DNA of 64,000 nucleotides from NCBI GenBank assembly GCA_037178855.1, contig JASJZC010000001.1:6634001-6698000 (forward strand), written 5' to 3'. The translations under genes were made by a program, and so were the position numbers. This DNA is from Oscheius sp. JU75 (Eukaryota; Nematoda; Chromadorea; Rhabditida; Rhabditidae). Of this stretch, positions 22,516 to 34,181 are shown piece by piece. Numbering within the stretch: position 1 is the first letter of the stretch; the number at the start of each line of letters is the position of its first letter. Under the pieces are notes generated by a model that saw nothing but the letters and a program-made list of their open reading frames with translations, did not search any database and was not told where the DNA came from.

Positions 22516-23008
22516 TTATCCGAAAGGATTGAAGTTTTGGAGGTTACTGAAGATTCCAACATAGTCGTTCAATTTCTCTTTGGCTTGACCAAATGTCGAC
22601 AGATTCTGGAATGTATGCATGTCAGAAACATCGCGAGAATAAGGGGAACCAGTTCAAGACCAATCTGACTCACCGTATACTTGGAATTGCACAGATCTCC
22701 GCTGTTACAACAGCAGAAAATGAGATCTTGTCCTTGGACAGTCTGCGAGATGCATTTGTTCTGACTGATCTGAAAAATTTATTTGAATTATCCGCTTAAC
22801 CGCCAACAAAGCACAGAGTACTGGAACATCCAGCCATCTTGACCTGGGCCAACTGAGTTAGTCCCGCGGTAGCATTATAACAGTAGTCGGTAGAGGAGGG
22901 ACATGTCTCCACGTCGGTTCCGATGTTCTGTCCGGCCAGATACTTGAAGCCGGTATAGCATTGGAGAGACAGGACAGATGGGAGCAGGAGTAGGAGGAAC
23001 ATTGACAA
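22516..23008 (-). CDS. Small secreted Cys-rich protein, ET-module/Ly6-like (128 aa)
   Basis: Three exons, about 22808-23008, 22674-22769 and 22516-22605. Signal peptide FLLLLLPSVLS, then CYTGFKYLAGQ, CPSSTDYCYNAT, AGCSSTLCF and the Ly6-type closing motif CCCNSGDLCN, followed by a short helical tail. Cys spacing fits the three-finger/ET-module secreted proteins that are expanded in nematodes. The stop is 13 bp from that of the convergent 7TM gene. The first donor (GTTGGC) is weak but phase and homology support it. The role is unknown; related proteins are extracellular modulators. Confidence 0.75.
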
Positions 23009-24162
23009 CTTCCAGAGAGTGAAATGGGCAAATAGTGACTGAGCTTTGTTGACTGAGTTTGATTTTAGTGACTGAACTCTGTTGTCTGAGGTCCAGTTAT
23101 GTTTCCAAAGGTCGAAAAAATTGCTTCCATCAGACTGAAGCTGTTTCGATAATTCTCATTTCCATGAGAACCAATTCCACATGCGCTATTTTAACGCCCA
23201 CGAGCTCAAAATGTGTCTTGGGAGATGGTCATGCTCAAATTTCTCAAAAATTTTGACCTGTCGAGGCAGGTCAAGTTGACCAAATGGTTTCGACCTGTCA
23301 TGACAGGTCGAGTTGAATAATGTGACATGACTGTAAAGACTTGTCGAAAGAACCATTCGTCGAAATTCTGAAAGAACCCATCTACGCATTCACAAAATCG
23401 AGTGTGGCCGATCTTCAGCGTGTTCGTCTCTTTGCATTCCTTGACAGACATTCGTTCAGCAGCGTACCCTCTTCTTTGCATGACATGCGGCAGTTTTCGA
23501 GACCAGAATTAGCAGCTTCGGTGCATTTCGAATCAATGAGCTGTCTGAGCATCCATGATGAGCATCTGTTTCCCATAGCCAGTTTTCATCTTTCGGTTTC
23601 TCGACTCGTTCAGTGTCGGCTACCTCAACCCATCAGCTTGGTATCGAACAAAACTGTAACAGCCTCGTTCCAGCAGCCACCCAGGACTGTCATTTTTAAA
23701 CTCTCTGCTTCAAAGCTGTTTGTACTTGACAGTTGAAGGACTGCAGAATATACCAGAATCTGAAAACAGACAGGATAACAAGGTCTTCCACAGAGAAAAG
23801 AAACAAGAGAAAGCCTATGAATCTGCCTGTGCTGTTTGTACTGTCAGATGTCAAGAAGTAGAAACACCTGACCATTTTTGCAAAAGACTGTACAAGACGA
23901 CAGCACAGTAGAGCAGCAGACGATTTGAATACCCTCTAGAAGCGTGGCTGACAAGTCTATTTTGGTTCTTTGAGTTATTTTCCTATTTTGTTATTCAAGA
24001 AGAGCATTTCAAAGCTCGCTTCTTTCAACGGTATCACCCGATAGTATTGAAAAAAGACGAAACGATGGGGGAGTCAACACGCATCATGGTGATAGGTTTT
24101 TTTTTTTTAACAGAAAAGTGAACTCTTTATTTATTGCTTGTGAATCATGACTGACGGAGGCT
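23009..24162. other. Intergenic with tandem palindromes
   Basis: Holds two palindromes (23255-23310, separate entry) and a 131-codon plus-strand frame (23341-23736) with no recognisable domain, followed by a 63-codon frame with a few Cys residues. Codon use and the lack of splice sites or motifs do not support a gene. The 3' flank of the next receptor gene carries a double AATAAATAAA on the minus strand near 24126-24135. Confidence 0.4.
23255..23310. repeat. Pair of GACCTGTC palindromes
   Basis: GACCTGTCGAGGCAGGTC (23255-23272; one mismatched pair and a two-base centre) and CGACCTGTCATGACAGGTCG (23291-23310; perfect) lie 18 bp apart. Both are built on the same half-site, GACCTGTC. They could be transposon ends or paired binding sites for a dimeric regulator; the sequence alone does not decide. 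Confidence 0.5.
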
Positions 24163-25349
24163 CTAAACACGATTGTCAGGCTTATTTGACTCGAACTTAC
24201 TGGAAGAAGATGCAACCTTCGGTCCACGATTTCTTTTAAAACAAAAGAAACACGCGCGACGCACCTCGGCCGAAAAGACTATATAGAGGATCTGAAGTAC
24301 TTAAATTCTACGAAAAAAAGAGTTTTACCGGTGTTATTCCTGTCGTCAAAGGCCTGACGACATAGTTTAAATTTGCATTGAATTCAGCTGATCCTAGGTG
24401 GAAGAAGTTGAACCCCACCCAGTTCGAGGTGTACACATAAAGGAGCTCAGTGATGAAGATCAGAAAAGCAAGGAGCAGAAGACGAACTTCTTTGCGGACT
24501 ACCTTCAGACTTGTTTTCGACTTGACCTGCAAACAGTCCCCATCCATCAGTTTGTCTCTCACTGACTCTCTTGAGCTGCCAACTAGCCCCAACGTAGAGA
24601 AGAAAAGTGAGTCCGAGCTCCACAAAAAGCAGATCGTTTCGGATAAAGTTGAAGGGGAAGTAGAATTCGTCGTGATAGCCACCAGAATCTGTGAACCAGA
24701 TCCTTTTGATTAGGCCGGAATAGTGGAGATAGAATACGGCACAGCCCCAAGCTGTTGCCAGGAAGAGTAGAGCGTAAAAGAATAAAGCGCTGCTGTCCTA
24801 AATCGTTTTACAAGCCCATTTCTTGACTCAAACCTTTTTCTGTCCTCCTCTGGAAAGTGTGAAGATTGCTCGCAGACGAACAACGGCAATGACCACGTTG
24901 ACAGAAATGATGAGATCGATTCCGAAGGCTCCGATGGCCTCCCAGGCGAGGTGACGAGCCACGGAATTGGTCAGGACACATGTTTGAATGGCTCCGTCTG
25001 AAAACGAGTTGTGAAATATTATTGTAATGGGAAGGATAGGTACCTTTGAATGTGGTAAGAAGCGTGATGAGATCTCCAACTGCAAGAATTAAGATGCAGG
25101 TGTGGAATGGCCTCGTGAACTTTTTGAGTTTCTTCGAGGCTATTACTATGACCATGACGTAGAGATAGAAGATAGCCACAACGAAGGAGCAGTAGAAGAT
25201 GAGGGTACTGGCCCAACGTGGCTGAGCCCAGGGGACACAACTGTTCCATGTCTCGATCTTAGAGCAATTAAAGTCGTTCTGGACATACTTACCGTTCCTT
25301 GGAAGATCTCAATATAGGTGCTGAGCGTTGGCAGATCACTCGTGTCCAT
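24163..25349 (-). CDS. Nematode 7TM receptor, paralogue 2 (330 aa)
   Basis: Six exons, about 25293-25349, 25044-25257, 24834-24997, 24567-24797, 24329-24526 and 24163-24291; introns 35-46 nt, all in phase. Exon 1 (MDTSDLPTLSTYIEIFQGT) aligns with that of paralogue 1. Conserved blocks: PFHTCILILAVGDLITLLTT, ARHLAWEAIGAFG, FVELGLTFLLY, VRLLLLAFLIFITELLYVY and the TM7 end ILYIVFSAEVRRACFF. It has an extra intron after exon 3 (after GGQKK) that paralogue 1 lacks. The tail is Ser/Lys-rich. Receptor class and ligand are unassigned. Confidence 0.83.
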
Positions 25350-26591
25350 CGTAGCAGCTGCTAGCTGGAGAAAAAAGTTTGTTCAAAAGAAATAGCGCAT
25401 GATTGAAGTTGGAAAAAATATCTTTTGACCTCGTGGCTTAATTGGAAGGGCATGAATGAGCCTGTAAGGCAAAAGACTAGAGCTTGGGAATGTTCCCACC
25501 CTGAGGGACGCATAATTGACTGTGACGGAGACGAACAGTGTAGGAGGGAAATAAGTTTCCTTGGGTAAGGAGGATGTTTCCTACTGCTCTTCCAATCGGG
25601 AAGTCTGGACAACAGCTCCCTTTTCACATAGCAAATGGTATATCATGTGACCCTGGATGCACAACACAATGGGTTTTAATCCGGAGGACGCGACTGAAAA
25701 GGGAGATTAGAAGACGTACTCGAACTTCTGACATCCAAATATATACTGCTGGATGTTGGTCAGATCAAGAAAAAGTCTATTTAAGTTGTTACAATCCAAA
25801 GCACAGATTCCCAAGGTTTCTTGACTCATTGATGTAATTCTCGACGTATACCTAAACTAAGTGGAGGTAGGCTAAAATGCAAAATCGCGAGCTTTCCGAA
25901 AACGCGCTTATGGCCCGAGGTGCCTGCTTACAGTACTACTGAGGAAGGAGCTCTGAAGCTCTGTATTTCTTTGGGTCACTTTCGAATCTCTTTGTCTCAG
26001 ATCCTTCTGGAGAGTTCAATGTTTCCTTCTCCTTGCAGGCAAAACATTTCTGTTTATGGGACAACCTCGGTCAGCTGCTCGAGCACAACAGACTTTTACA
26101 GTTGGCAAACTTGAACTCTACTCGGGAGGGGTTTTTCCCACGCGAGGGACTACGCGGGGCTTGCTGGCACTGCTCGGCCTGTTTGTCTTCTCAACGATGA
26201 CACCGTATATTCAAATAGAGAGCCGAATACGGAGTGGCTGTATTGACTGATTCATGCGAGAGAGAGAGAGAGAGACTGTGAAGTACCACACTGACTCATT
26301 CAACAGTCCCTCCTCCTTCGAAGCTTCCTCGTATCACCTCGCCCCACATCGCTGGCATCAAGTGGGTATAGGGTTGGGTTCGTGGGAACATCTCCTCTTG
26401 AAAACTGGATCTCCCTTCTCTCTCTCCCTCACTCTTCGTCCTCCTTTTGTATGGAAGCAGCTCCTATCAAATACGAAGGAAAAGATCATAAGAGTGGAGG
26501 AGGAGGTGGATCCAGGCTTGCCACAGCTTCCAGGGTCCCGAGGTTACTTTTTCGATCACCCTAGCTCAGTTCTTCATAACCTCTTTTCAGA
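25350..26591. other. Intergenic, upstream of innexin
   Basis: No gene supported. Contains a (GA)n run at about 26258-26275 and, at 25440-25510, a weak tRNA-like stretch (TGGCTTAATTGG box A and GGGAATGTTCCC). A 148-codon frame starting in the GA run (26254-26700) overlaps innexin exon 1 in another frame and is spurious. CTCTTTTCAG at 26581-26590, one nt before the innexin ATG, is a probable trans-splice acceptor. Confidence 0.5.
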
Positions 26592-29025
26592 ATGGTTTTC
26601 GCTGAAATCGTCGGAACGTTGTCTTTTCTCCAACCACAGGCAGACGATGATATTTCGGATCGTCTGCACTACTACTACACGACCACTTTCCTTCTCCTAA
26701 CAGCGGTTAGTAGCAGCTGTTTTAGACCATTTCGAAAAGATAAATTGATCCAGAAAGAGCTTGATTGCTCGTTTTGTTTAGACTGTTTGCCCAGCGTCTA
26801 GCGTGAGCATGAGCTTTCCCATTTTGGGGGAACTGTGTTGCAAGGACTGTTTCAAAAAGGGTCATCTGGTTCCAAGCTATAAGCGAGTTCCTCAATTGTG
26901 ATCTATGCTGGATGTAAAAACCAACAAGCAAGGGTTTTGTTAACTAACTGTAACTGGTAGAACCGGAACAGTTTGGCGTCTCCCGTGCTAGCTCAACCTG
27001 CAGCATTCCCCAACTCGATTTGAGCATATATTTCGTGCCAAACATTTACCTCGCGTACTGAAAGTATGCTAGACGAAAATTTGTCGTGATCATACTTGAG
27101 CGATCAATCGTGAAAGATAGTAGTGCACAGGGTTGTTCATCGGGCCCGCGGCAGTGTTGTCCCGACGTGCGTCAGTAAAGCGCAAATTCGGCGGAAGGCG
27201 AATTAACTGAGAAAATACTGAGATCAGACTTGTCATCCATTTTAAACATAAGCTCTTCATAACATACATAGCAAATGTTCAAAATGCATGCCAAGGTTTT
27301 CGTCAGCCCTCCAAAAACAGTAGACAGCCCTGGTAGTGCAGCCTGTTTCCAGGTTCTGATCAGTTTGAAAATGTTCGGAGGACGCCCAATTGAATGCTGG
27401 CTACCCGCAGAGTATAAGAGCAGCTGGGAGGACTATACAGGTGATCAGGCCTCTTGTTCCTTTTCCAACAATGACTAGAAATGTACTGTTGGGCTCGAAA
27501 CACCTACTTTGCTCCATTTGATTCGGAACTGCCCAATGCTGAGGAAAGAGGCAGAACCATGGTCTCCTACTACCAGGCATCATTATTTTGTAAACTCTCT
27601 CACAAAGGTTTCCAGTGGGTCCCGTTCTTTCTCGTCATCGTCGCCTTCATGTTCTACTCGCCTTGTCTCCTTTGGAGAATCCTCTACGACAAGTCAGGGA
27701 TCAGACTCAAGGACATTATGAACTTTGCCAACGATAAGGGAAATGTTCAACCGAGTATGAGAATCCACGTTTGAACAAAAAATAAAGTTTAGTGACGAGG
27801 CAAGCTAATATCAACGGATTGGCTGCCCACCTTTCTTCGGTCTTCAAGCACAGGTTTCGGTTCGGCTCGGAGCATCCCTACCATCACAGGTCACTTTCTT
27901 TTTCTGTGAATAAACTGAACACGGCTCCGGCTCGCGTCTAAAATAGATTTCCTTTCAGAATTTTCAAATTTTTGAACATGCGGTTCTACGAGGCCTATCT
28001 GACCTATCTGTATCTCGGAATCAAGTTTCTCTTCCTCATCAACGTCCTCGGACAGGTGAGTCAGCAGACTAAGAGGGATCCACAATTATTAGATGTTTCT
28101 TTTGAGCAAGTTCCTGAAAACCAATGACCAAGGGTTCTACGGCTACGGAATCATCTGGGACCTGATCACTGGATCAGGCTGGACCGAGTCACCCAACTTT
28201 CCCGTGGTCACCTACTGTGACATGCAGATACGAATTCTCGGTCATGTTCAAAGGCATACAGTTCAATGTGTTCTGGTCATAAATATTTTCACAGAGAAGG
28301 TAGGAAAAGTTGCAGCAAAAAAGTACTCAAAGCCTAGATATTCCTTCTTCTCTGGCTCTGGTACACTCTCCTTGCCGTCGTTTCTTTTGGCAGCATAATG
28401 TCATGGATCTTCTCGTCTCTCCCCTTCGAACAGAGAAAAAAGTAGATTTTTTAGGAGTTTCCAAAAGTGTTCAGGTTTGTGGCTCGACGTCTCGAACTGG
28501 CCGATGTTAGTTTCAAGACGAAACATTTCGAAGTAGAATTGGAAGAAGTAAGTTTCTTTTCTAAAACAATTTGACCGCTTTAGTTTGTCCGTGACTACGT
28601 GAAGATGGATGGTATTTTTGTCCTCCGCATGATTACTATTCATTCCGGTGTTCTGATCTGCACAGAGGTTCTCCCGTTGGCTCCGTGAAAATGTATCATT
28701 TTTCAGGTAGTCGACAAAATGTGGGATCAGTTTCTCTTAGAGCAGGGTAAGTTCTGTGTGTGCTCCTCTCTCTATCTCTTTCTCAGGTCGTAATGCAGTC
28801 ATCACGCTTCTTGATGAGCATGGTCTGTCCTTCTTTTCTAACTTTTTCTTCTAATCACCCCCTTCAGGCAAAGACATCATTGACGAGCGGTCGCCGTCGG
28901 CTGGAGGCATGTCGGACATGATGGGAGGACGTAGAAAGACGTCCGTCCTGGTCCCTCTGATGTCCCGCGAGGATCTGAGCACTGTTCAAGAGAACCCCTA
29001 CCTGCGGCCGCCAAGTACCACCTGA
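26592..29025 (+). CDS. Innexin (gap-junction channel subunit)
   Basis: Thirteen exons, about 26592-26705, 27353-27440, 27479-27576, 27616-27754, 27793-27889, 27959-28055, 28093-28299, 28338-28441, 28475-28547, 28584-28667, 28707-28746, 28787-28822 and 28868-29025, give 444 aa. Innexins form hexameric gap-junction hemichannels. Seen: N-terminal DDDISDRLHYYYTTTFLLL (TM1), CWLPAEY and CWARNTYF in extracellular loop 1, the signature YYQWVPFF (TM2) once a 39-nt GC-AG intron at 27577-27615 is removed, FPVVTYCDMQIRILGH in loop 2, RHTVQCVLVINIF, and the C-terminal RRLELADVSF helix region. Intron 1 is long (647 nt). AATAAA lies at 29061-29066. It resembles the nematode inx-10/12/13-like subtype, but I do not assign a number. 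Confidence 0.95.
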
Positions 29026-29267
29026 CTCTCGACAAACTCTCTCCAGTAGATTCTTTTTCCAATAAAACTCTTTCTCCGACTCTCGAGAGTCCGCCCCATT
29101 TTTGGATTGACTCACTCGACCAACTCTCTCTGGCCGCTCCCATTCTTTCGCTGCCCGCCCCAACTCTTTTTCCCGATTTCGCCAACAAACCATGAACACT
29201 GGTAGGTCATCTCTTCTCATTCATGAGGCGGATTCCAAGGGCAATCTGTCAAGGAATCGATATCATG

Positions 29268-29820
29268 TTCTATTTGTCAGGTTCCTCTGTTAGACTCTTC
29301 TACATCTTGTCGTTTTCGTTGACTTACCCCAGAGCCGTGAGTAATAATAACTGAAGAAGTGTGGAATCTGACTTTCTAATCTTTTTCTGTAGACAAAGAT
29401 AGCATCCTGCTTGGTCCAGCATCGAGCAGGAGTCTCTTTGACGTTTTCTGTTGGTCTAACTGTAAAATGGGAGTCATAAAGAGTTCTGTTTAAACAGAAT
29501 TCATAGCGTCCGGCCCTTGCAACAACTCTAACCATGGCGCTAGTCCACGGCCGTATTCTCTGTAAGTGTTTCAAGACTAAGAAAAGCCTTTGGATTTACC
29601 CTGTACACAGTCCTTGTTGCTCTCTTCTCTTTTCCTCCACACAGACTCCACTCTGATGTCGGTTTCATAGTACAGCCTTGCTCCGCTTCCGGTGACCATG
29701 TCACTATAGGCTTGAACCAACAGAATTCGTCCCCACAACAGGGTCGAACAATAACAACTAACAAGAGCAAGGGCTGTTTTTACTGAAAACTGTGTCAACA
29801 GATTGCTTTGAATCAGCAAT
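29268..29820 (-). CDS. Putative small membrane/secreted protein, uncertain
   Basis: Minus-strand open stretches can be joined: one beginning after TTTTCAG near 29815 encodes a hydrophobic segment (ALALVSCYCSTLLWGRILL) then MVTGSGARLYYETDIRVE and a charged stretch to CVQ; another (29440-29560) encodes RAGRYEFCLNRTLYDSHF and CWTKQDAIF; a further splice would add LLLLTALGGT as a hydrophobic end. No ATG precedes the first hydrophobic segment, and I recognise no family. It may be a broken gene. Low confidence. Confidence 0.28.
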
Positions 29821-29828
29821 CTTTTCAG

Positions 29829-31574
29829 TCTCAACCAAATATGTCCCGCTTTGTCGAAGATACGAGCCAGCAGAAGCTCCTACAAGCAGGAAGATTCCAC
29901 GTCTTCAGCCTCTAGTTGCGGCCAAAGCGAATAATCTGGAGGTAGGCGGATGAATGAGGTCACGTTTGCTCAGCTGAATGTTGACTGGATCGTAAACAGA
30001 CCTTTCCTAGCTTCTAAAAACGGAAATTGTTCTTCAGGCCGCCTCTCGTTCGGTATCACAAGCCTCAATCCGTTCCGATGTTGTGCATATTCCCATCCGG
30101 CTAGTGGGTCCAGCGAATCCAGCGTCCCGAGAGAATTCACAAATTCCTCGTCCAAAAGTCATACCTCCCTCTCCGCCTGTTAGAAAACAGGCACTGACTT
30201 CACACGTCAACCAGATAACTGACGCACCGACACAAGAAGAAATGAAAGCGAAAGGACTGCGAAGATTCCGCTCTAAATCGGCTTCCGTATTGAAAGCTCC
30301 AAGTTTCAGGTACACGAATTTCTTATTATTTACTAACTTTTCTGTTCCAGCTGCATTCCGGAGCTCGATGAGTGTACGAATCAAGAACGGGTCTATTTTA
30401 CTCTAGAAAACACGAGGCCGCAAATTGTATCATAATTTTTGAAGGAAACTTCTCGACGTCGTTAGTTCTGGAAGACATGTCGATACGGTAACCAAAGAAG
30501 TAGCGCTGGTAATAAATAATTTTCTGGAATCGCCTTCGGGTGTTCATGTTGTCTCTCCCAAAATTCGTGTCTCTCAAAACAAGCCCTCCGAAGACGGGAG
30601 AAGAGTTCCTGAGTCTCGTCAAGGAATGAACTCTTTTGATTGCTTTGACTCACAAAGGAAGTCCTTGTGGAAAATCAAATAGACCTTCCACCGGAACAAG
30701 AAATTGCTCTAAATCTGTTTCAAGCAGGTCAGCCATTCGTCTCAAAAGGCCGAATAATGATCGCCTCTACTCTTTTTTTTTTGTTTTGACCATTCAAACG
30801 AGTATGCCAAGCTGTTTTACCCGAACTGAACTTCTATCAAAAACAGCCACTTTCAAGTCACAGCAAGTCTCCAACAATGAACTGGCTTTTACTCAAAGAA
30901 GCCCCAGTTCTGAGCGTGAATGACTCATTAGGAGTTTAGAACTTGTTCTAGAAATGAGAGAAGAACAGTTGGAGGCCCTTGACGAGCTTCAGGATACTCT
31001 CGATCACTTTCACGATGGAATGAATCGCAATTTCGATCGTTTTGCAAAATAGCCAAGAGAAGCTGAGCAAGGCTGAGGAGTTTCAACACTGCGATCCGTA
31101 AGGCCAGACAGGCTCGGGGTGGGACTTCGTTATAATAGTTCTTAGCGAGAAATACGCAAAAATAAGACATCTGAAAGTGGTTTTCAGTAGTCGATGACAA
31201 GGCAAAAGCGTTGGCCACTCGTGGAACTCGATACATGATTTTAGAAAATACATAGGCTTGTTCCAAGACTCGATACTTCCAGTTATCAGCAGTTTGAGAT
31301 TGATATTGCCAAACTTAAACAGGGTTTAGTACCAGAAAATCTTCAGAAGAGTCGCCAAACAAAAACTCCAACGAGATCTACCTTGGTTTGTCCATTCTTC
31401 TTCGCTTCAAACTGAGCAAAGGGCCGTCCGAACCTTAATGACACCTTGGACGATTCATAAAGAGACCTTAATCAGGCAGATATGAAAGAGCTTTCGCAGC
31501 TTACCAAATATCTGGACAAGTATACTCGAGAACGATTTGATCTGTTTGAGTATCTACTGTTAAGGACTCTGTAA
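29829..31574 (+). CDS. Unrecognised multi-exon protein with coiled-coil segments (partial model)
   Basis: Coding-like exons seen: about 29829-29941, 30038-30309 (ASRSVSQASIRSDVVHIPIR... Pro/Ser-rich, 90 aa), 30351-30429, 30449-30611 (LLDVVSSGRHVDTVTKEVAL), 30656-30727 (VENQIDLPPEQEIALNLFQA), 30934-31050 (LEMREEQLEALDELQDTLDH, heptad-like coiled coil), 31290-31382 (FEIDIAKLKQGLVPENLQ) and 31479-31574 (MKELSQLTKYLDKYTRERF, coiled coil). Phases between the middle exons do not all agree, so exons are missing or the gene is damaged. No start is identified. A GTAAGA donor at the end could extend the gene towards 31800. Its function is unknown. Confidence 0.45.
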
Positions 31575-31828
31575 GACGACACGGATTTTCTTCACGCCAA
31601 TGTTTTCTAATCGGGTAAACTGTTTTTCTTTCAATCTGTTTGTTTTCTAAATTAAGGAGACAATTGTATTTGGCTTAGTTTTTAGATTCAGTCCCGCCGT
31701 CACTACTCGTCCTGTGGGGTCAGAGACGCAGGTTCGGTACGCAACTCTAATTCAAGGATTTGACTAGCCTTTTTTTCAGTGGTCCTACTCCTTTTCTCTC
31801 ACATTTTCAAGAGAAAATTCAGAGAGAA

Positions 31829-33994
31829 ATGGTGGATAATGACCACGACTATTCTCCCGAACGTAATTGGGAAATGAAGCCGATTCTACCTCTGTCTCAA
31901 CTGGGCATCCTGGCCATACTAAACAGCAAAGACAAGTCTCTTCCAGTTCACAAAATTACAGCTTTCCTACGGTTTGAATATTTAATTTTTAACCCGGAAT
32001 ACTTTTTTCCAGAAGGCATTTTCCCTATCATCTGGGAACGACTACCACTTTTATAAACAAAGTTATGAGACTGAATCAGTTGGTAGCTCAAAGGTCTTCG
32101 GAGGAAGAGGTGGGTCTATTCAAAGAGTTTAAAAGAAACTCCTTTACAGGCTGAGGAGTACCAAATTCCTGCCGTTAAAATACCAAATTGTGTTCGAAAA
32201 TACCAAAATATGCCCGCCGATTACAATTCTCCGTCGTCTCCAGCCTACTACATGCGATTTCCCTGCTCGTGGGAGCAGATGGCAGCTGGAGAACTGGAAG
32301 AAGAGTACGACGAAGATTTGGATCATTTGAGGATCAGACATAAGAAAGGAGATGTGAGTTTAGAAAAAATCAGAAAATGAATGAAATTTTAGAAGATAAC
32401 GTGGAACAAGCCGTCGATTCCGGAGAGGTTCCTCATCGCGTTGGCCATTTTGAACAGTGCTACGGGTCGTCTACTCGCCTCGGAGATTTTCGCTTTCATC
32501 GAGTAAGAGACTACTTAATTCTTTTCACTTTTCTCAGAAAACACTTTCCCTACTACCGGACAGCTGACAAAAAGTGGAAGAAGCAGAATGCAAACGAGGC
32601 TCTAAAAGCTATTCGAGGAATGTTCGGACGGGATAAGCTGTCAAAGCCGGATGTGAGTGAGAGATGACTGGAGAAACCAACTCTTTAGACAACAGACAAA
32701 CTTGGAAATGGCTCTCTGAATGTGTACTACATTCGAAACGACCGACTGAGCATGTTCAAGCAATTCTTCACAAAGTATACCGAGGACAACCCCGATCCAC
32801 AACTTTATGGCATGCAGAATCCAGGTACATTGAATTTGGTTTGATTGGAGCCATTTAAAACAGAACTCTGGCCAGCAATGGTCAAGGGAGACCTGAAAGA
32901 GGATGTGGACAAGACCCGACTGAAGATCTGTTCGTGGGGAAAAGTTCGATCGCAAATGGACAAGAGCGATCGCAATCCGTACGAGGCCACAGAAGAACAG
33001 AAATCAACAGATGTATCGAAACCTTTTTTGCCCTTCCGACTCTTTGCCCTCTTGGGCTATCTTCATCTCCGCCAAGAGGACATCTTCCCCACGCAACTGT
33101 ACGAATGGCTCAAGGAGAACGTCTACTATTTCCGATTTGCCAACCCCAGCTGGAAGATGCAGATGAAAACTGTTCTCTATAAGACTTTCATCAAGAAAAC
33201 TGCTGAAAATGTAAGTTTCCTTGAAAGTCTGAGTAGAAATAGAAGTCAGGTAGAGAACTTGAAGGGCAACGAAGAGAGCACAATGTACACATTGGACGAG
33301 GAGAGAAAACAAAGACTCATCAACGAGATTCTTGCCTTCGAAGCCAGGGAGAAGACGATTGAAGTGAAGAAGTACGGTGTGGCTTCCAAAGGTAAACTTT
33401 TAATTTGAAAGATTTAAAAGACCTTATTCTACTCCGTATTCCCTGTTCCATGCTACGTGTTTTGTCTCATTCTGTTCCGTAAGGCTGTATGTTCCATATG
33501 TAGACATCTTTGTCCCGTAGCAGCTAAAAGTTTAATTCATTATTGCAGAAAAGTGGAACAGACTCTTCCCTCCAGAGTTCAGAGAGATGTATGCCACGGT
33601 CGAAGACGAATCCGAAGCCGAGTCGGAGTCTTCGGACGATCAAGAAGTTTTCCTCGAGGACGAAGACTACGATCTGGAAAGAGATGTGGGGTTGAAGAGA
33701 GGAGTCCATAAACAACATGAGAACAAGGAGTACGTCGAAGACAAAGTAGCGACTGTAGTAGGATCTATGCAGAAGTATATCGTTCAGATGTCTCGAGAAA
33801 ACGATAGACCTGCAAGTGTCGAAATGTCCATGTCTAACAATGAGAGACGCTACAGGACGAGAAGGAAGCAGATCGATTTCAGCAAAATGCTGGCGAATGA
33901 ACTCGGTGAAGAAGAGGAGCCGGTAAGACACTCAGTTCATTATAGTATCTATTCTCTGCAGACAAGGAAAAGGAAAAGACGAAGAGCTTTCTAG
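31829..33994 (+). CDS. Nuclear-type protein with three forkhead-like (winged-helix) repeats (566 aa)
   Basis: Ten exons, about 31829-31971, 32013-32109, 32150-32353, 32393-32502, 32538-32652, 32689-32824, 32864-33210, 33250-33391, 33549-33922 and 33962-33994; total length is a multiple of three. Three related segments: residues about 18-55 (LPLSQLGILAILNSKDKSL ... RRHFPYH), about 155-215 (IPERFLIALAILNSATGRLL ... IEKHFPYYR ... KKWKK) and about 322-378 (LPFRLFALLGYLHLRQEDIF ... VYYFRFANPSWK). ALAILNS, a helix ending FPYYR and a following W are hallmarks of forkhead DNA-binding domains, though the recognition helix is not conserved. An acidic stretch follows, then a C-terminal TRKRKRRRAF nuclear-localisation-like end. 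TTTTTTTCAG near 31770-31779 may be a trans-splice site. AATAAA at 34056-34061. The forkhead relation is inferred from motifs. Confidence 0.72.
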
Positions 33995-34181
33995 GAGTGA
34001 GGAGACGAGTAGCAACAAATCGGGTAGAAGATCTCTCCTGGGATCCATTAGATTCAATAAAAACTTACTTGTTCTGTCTTTTGTCAAAAAGAAACAGTAA
34101 CTTTGGAAAACTTTGCCCTTTTGAACAAAAAAGCTATAAATAGTGACAATCAGAGCACAGAGGCCATTCAAAAAGTCTGCC

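Noticed and set aside
23341-23736. 131-codon plus-strand ORF between receptor genes
   Set aside because: No domain, signal peptide, splice context or homologous copy; the adjacent palindromes suggest repeat-derived sequence.
26254-26700. 148-codon plus-strand ORF beginning in a GA repeat
   Set aside because: Starts in low-complexity DNA, overlaps innexin exon 1 in another frame and has no motif.
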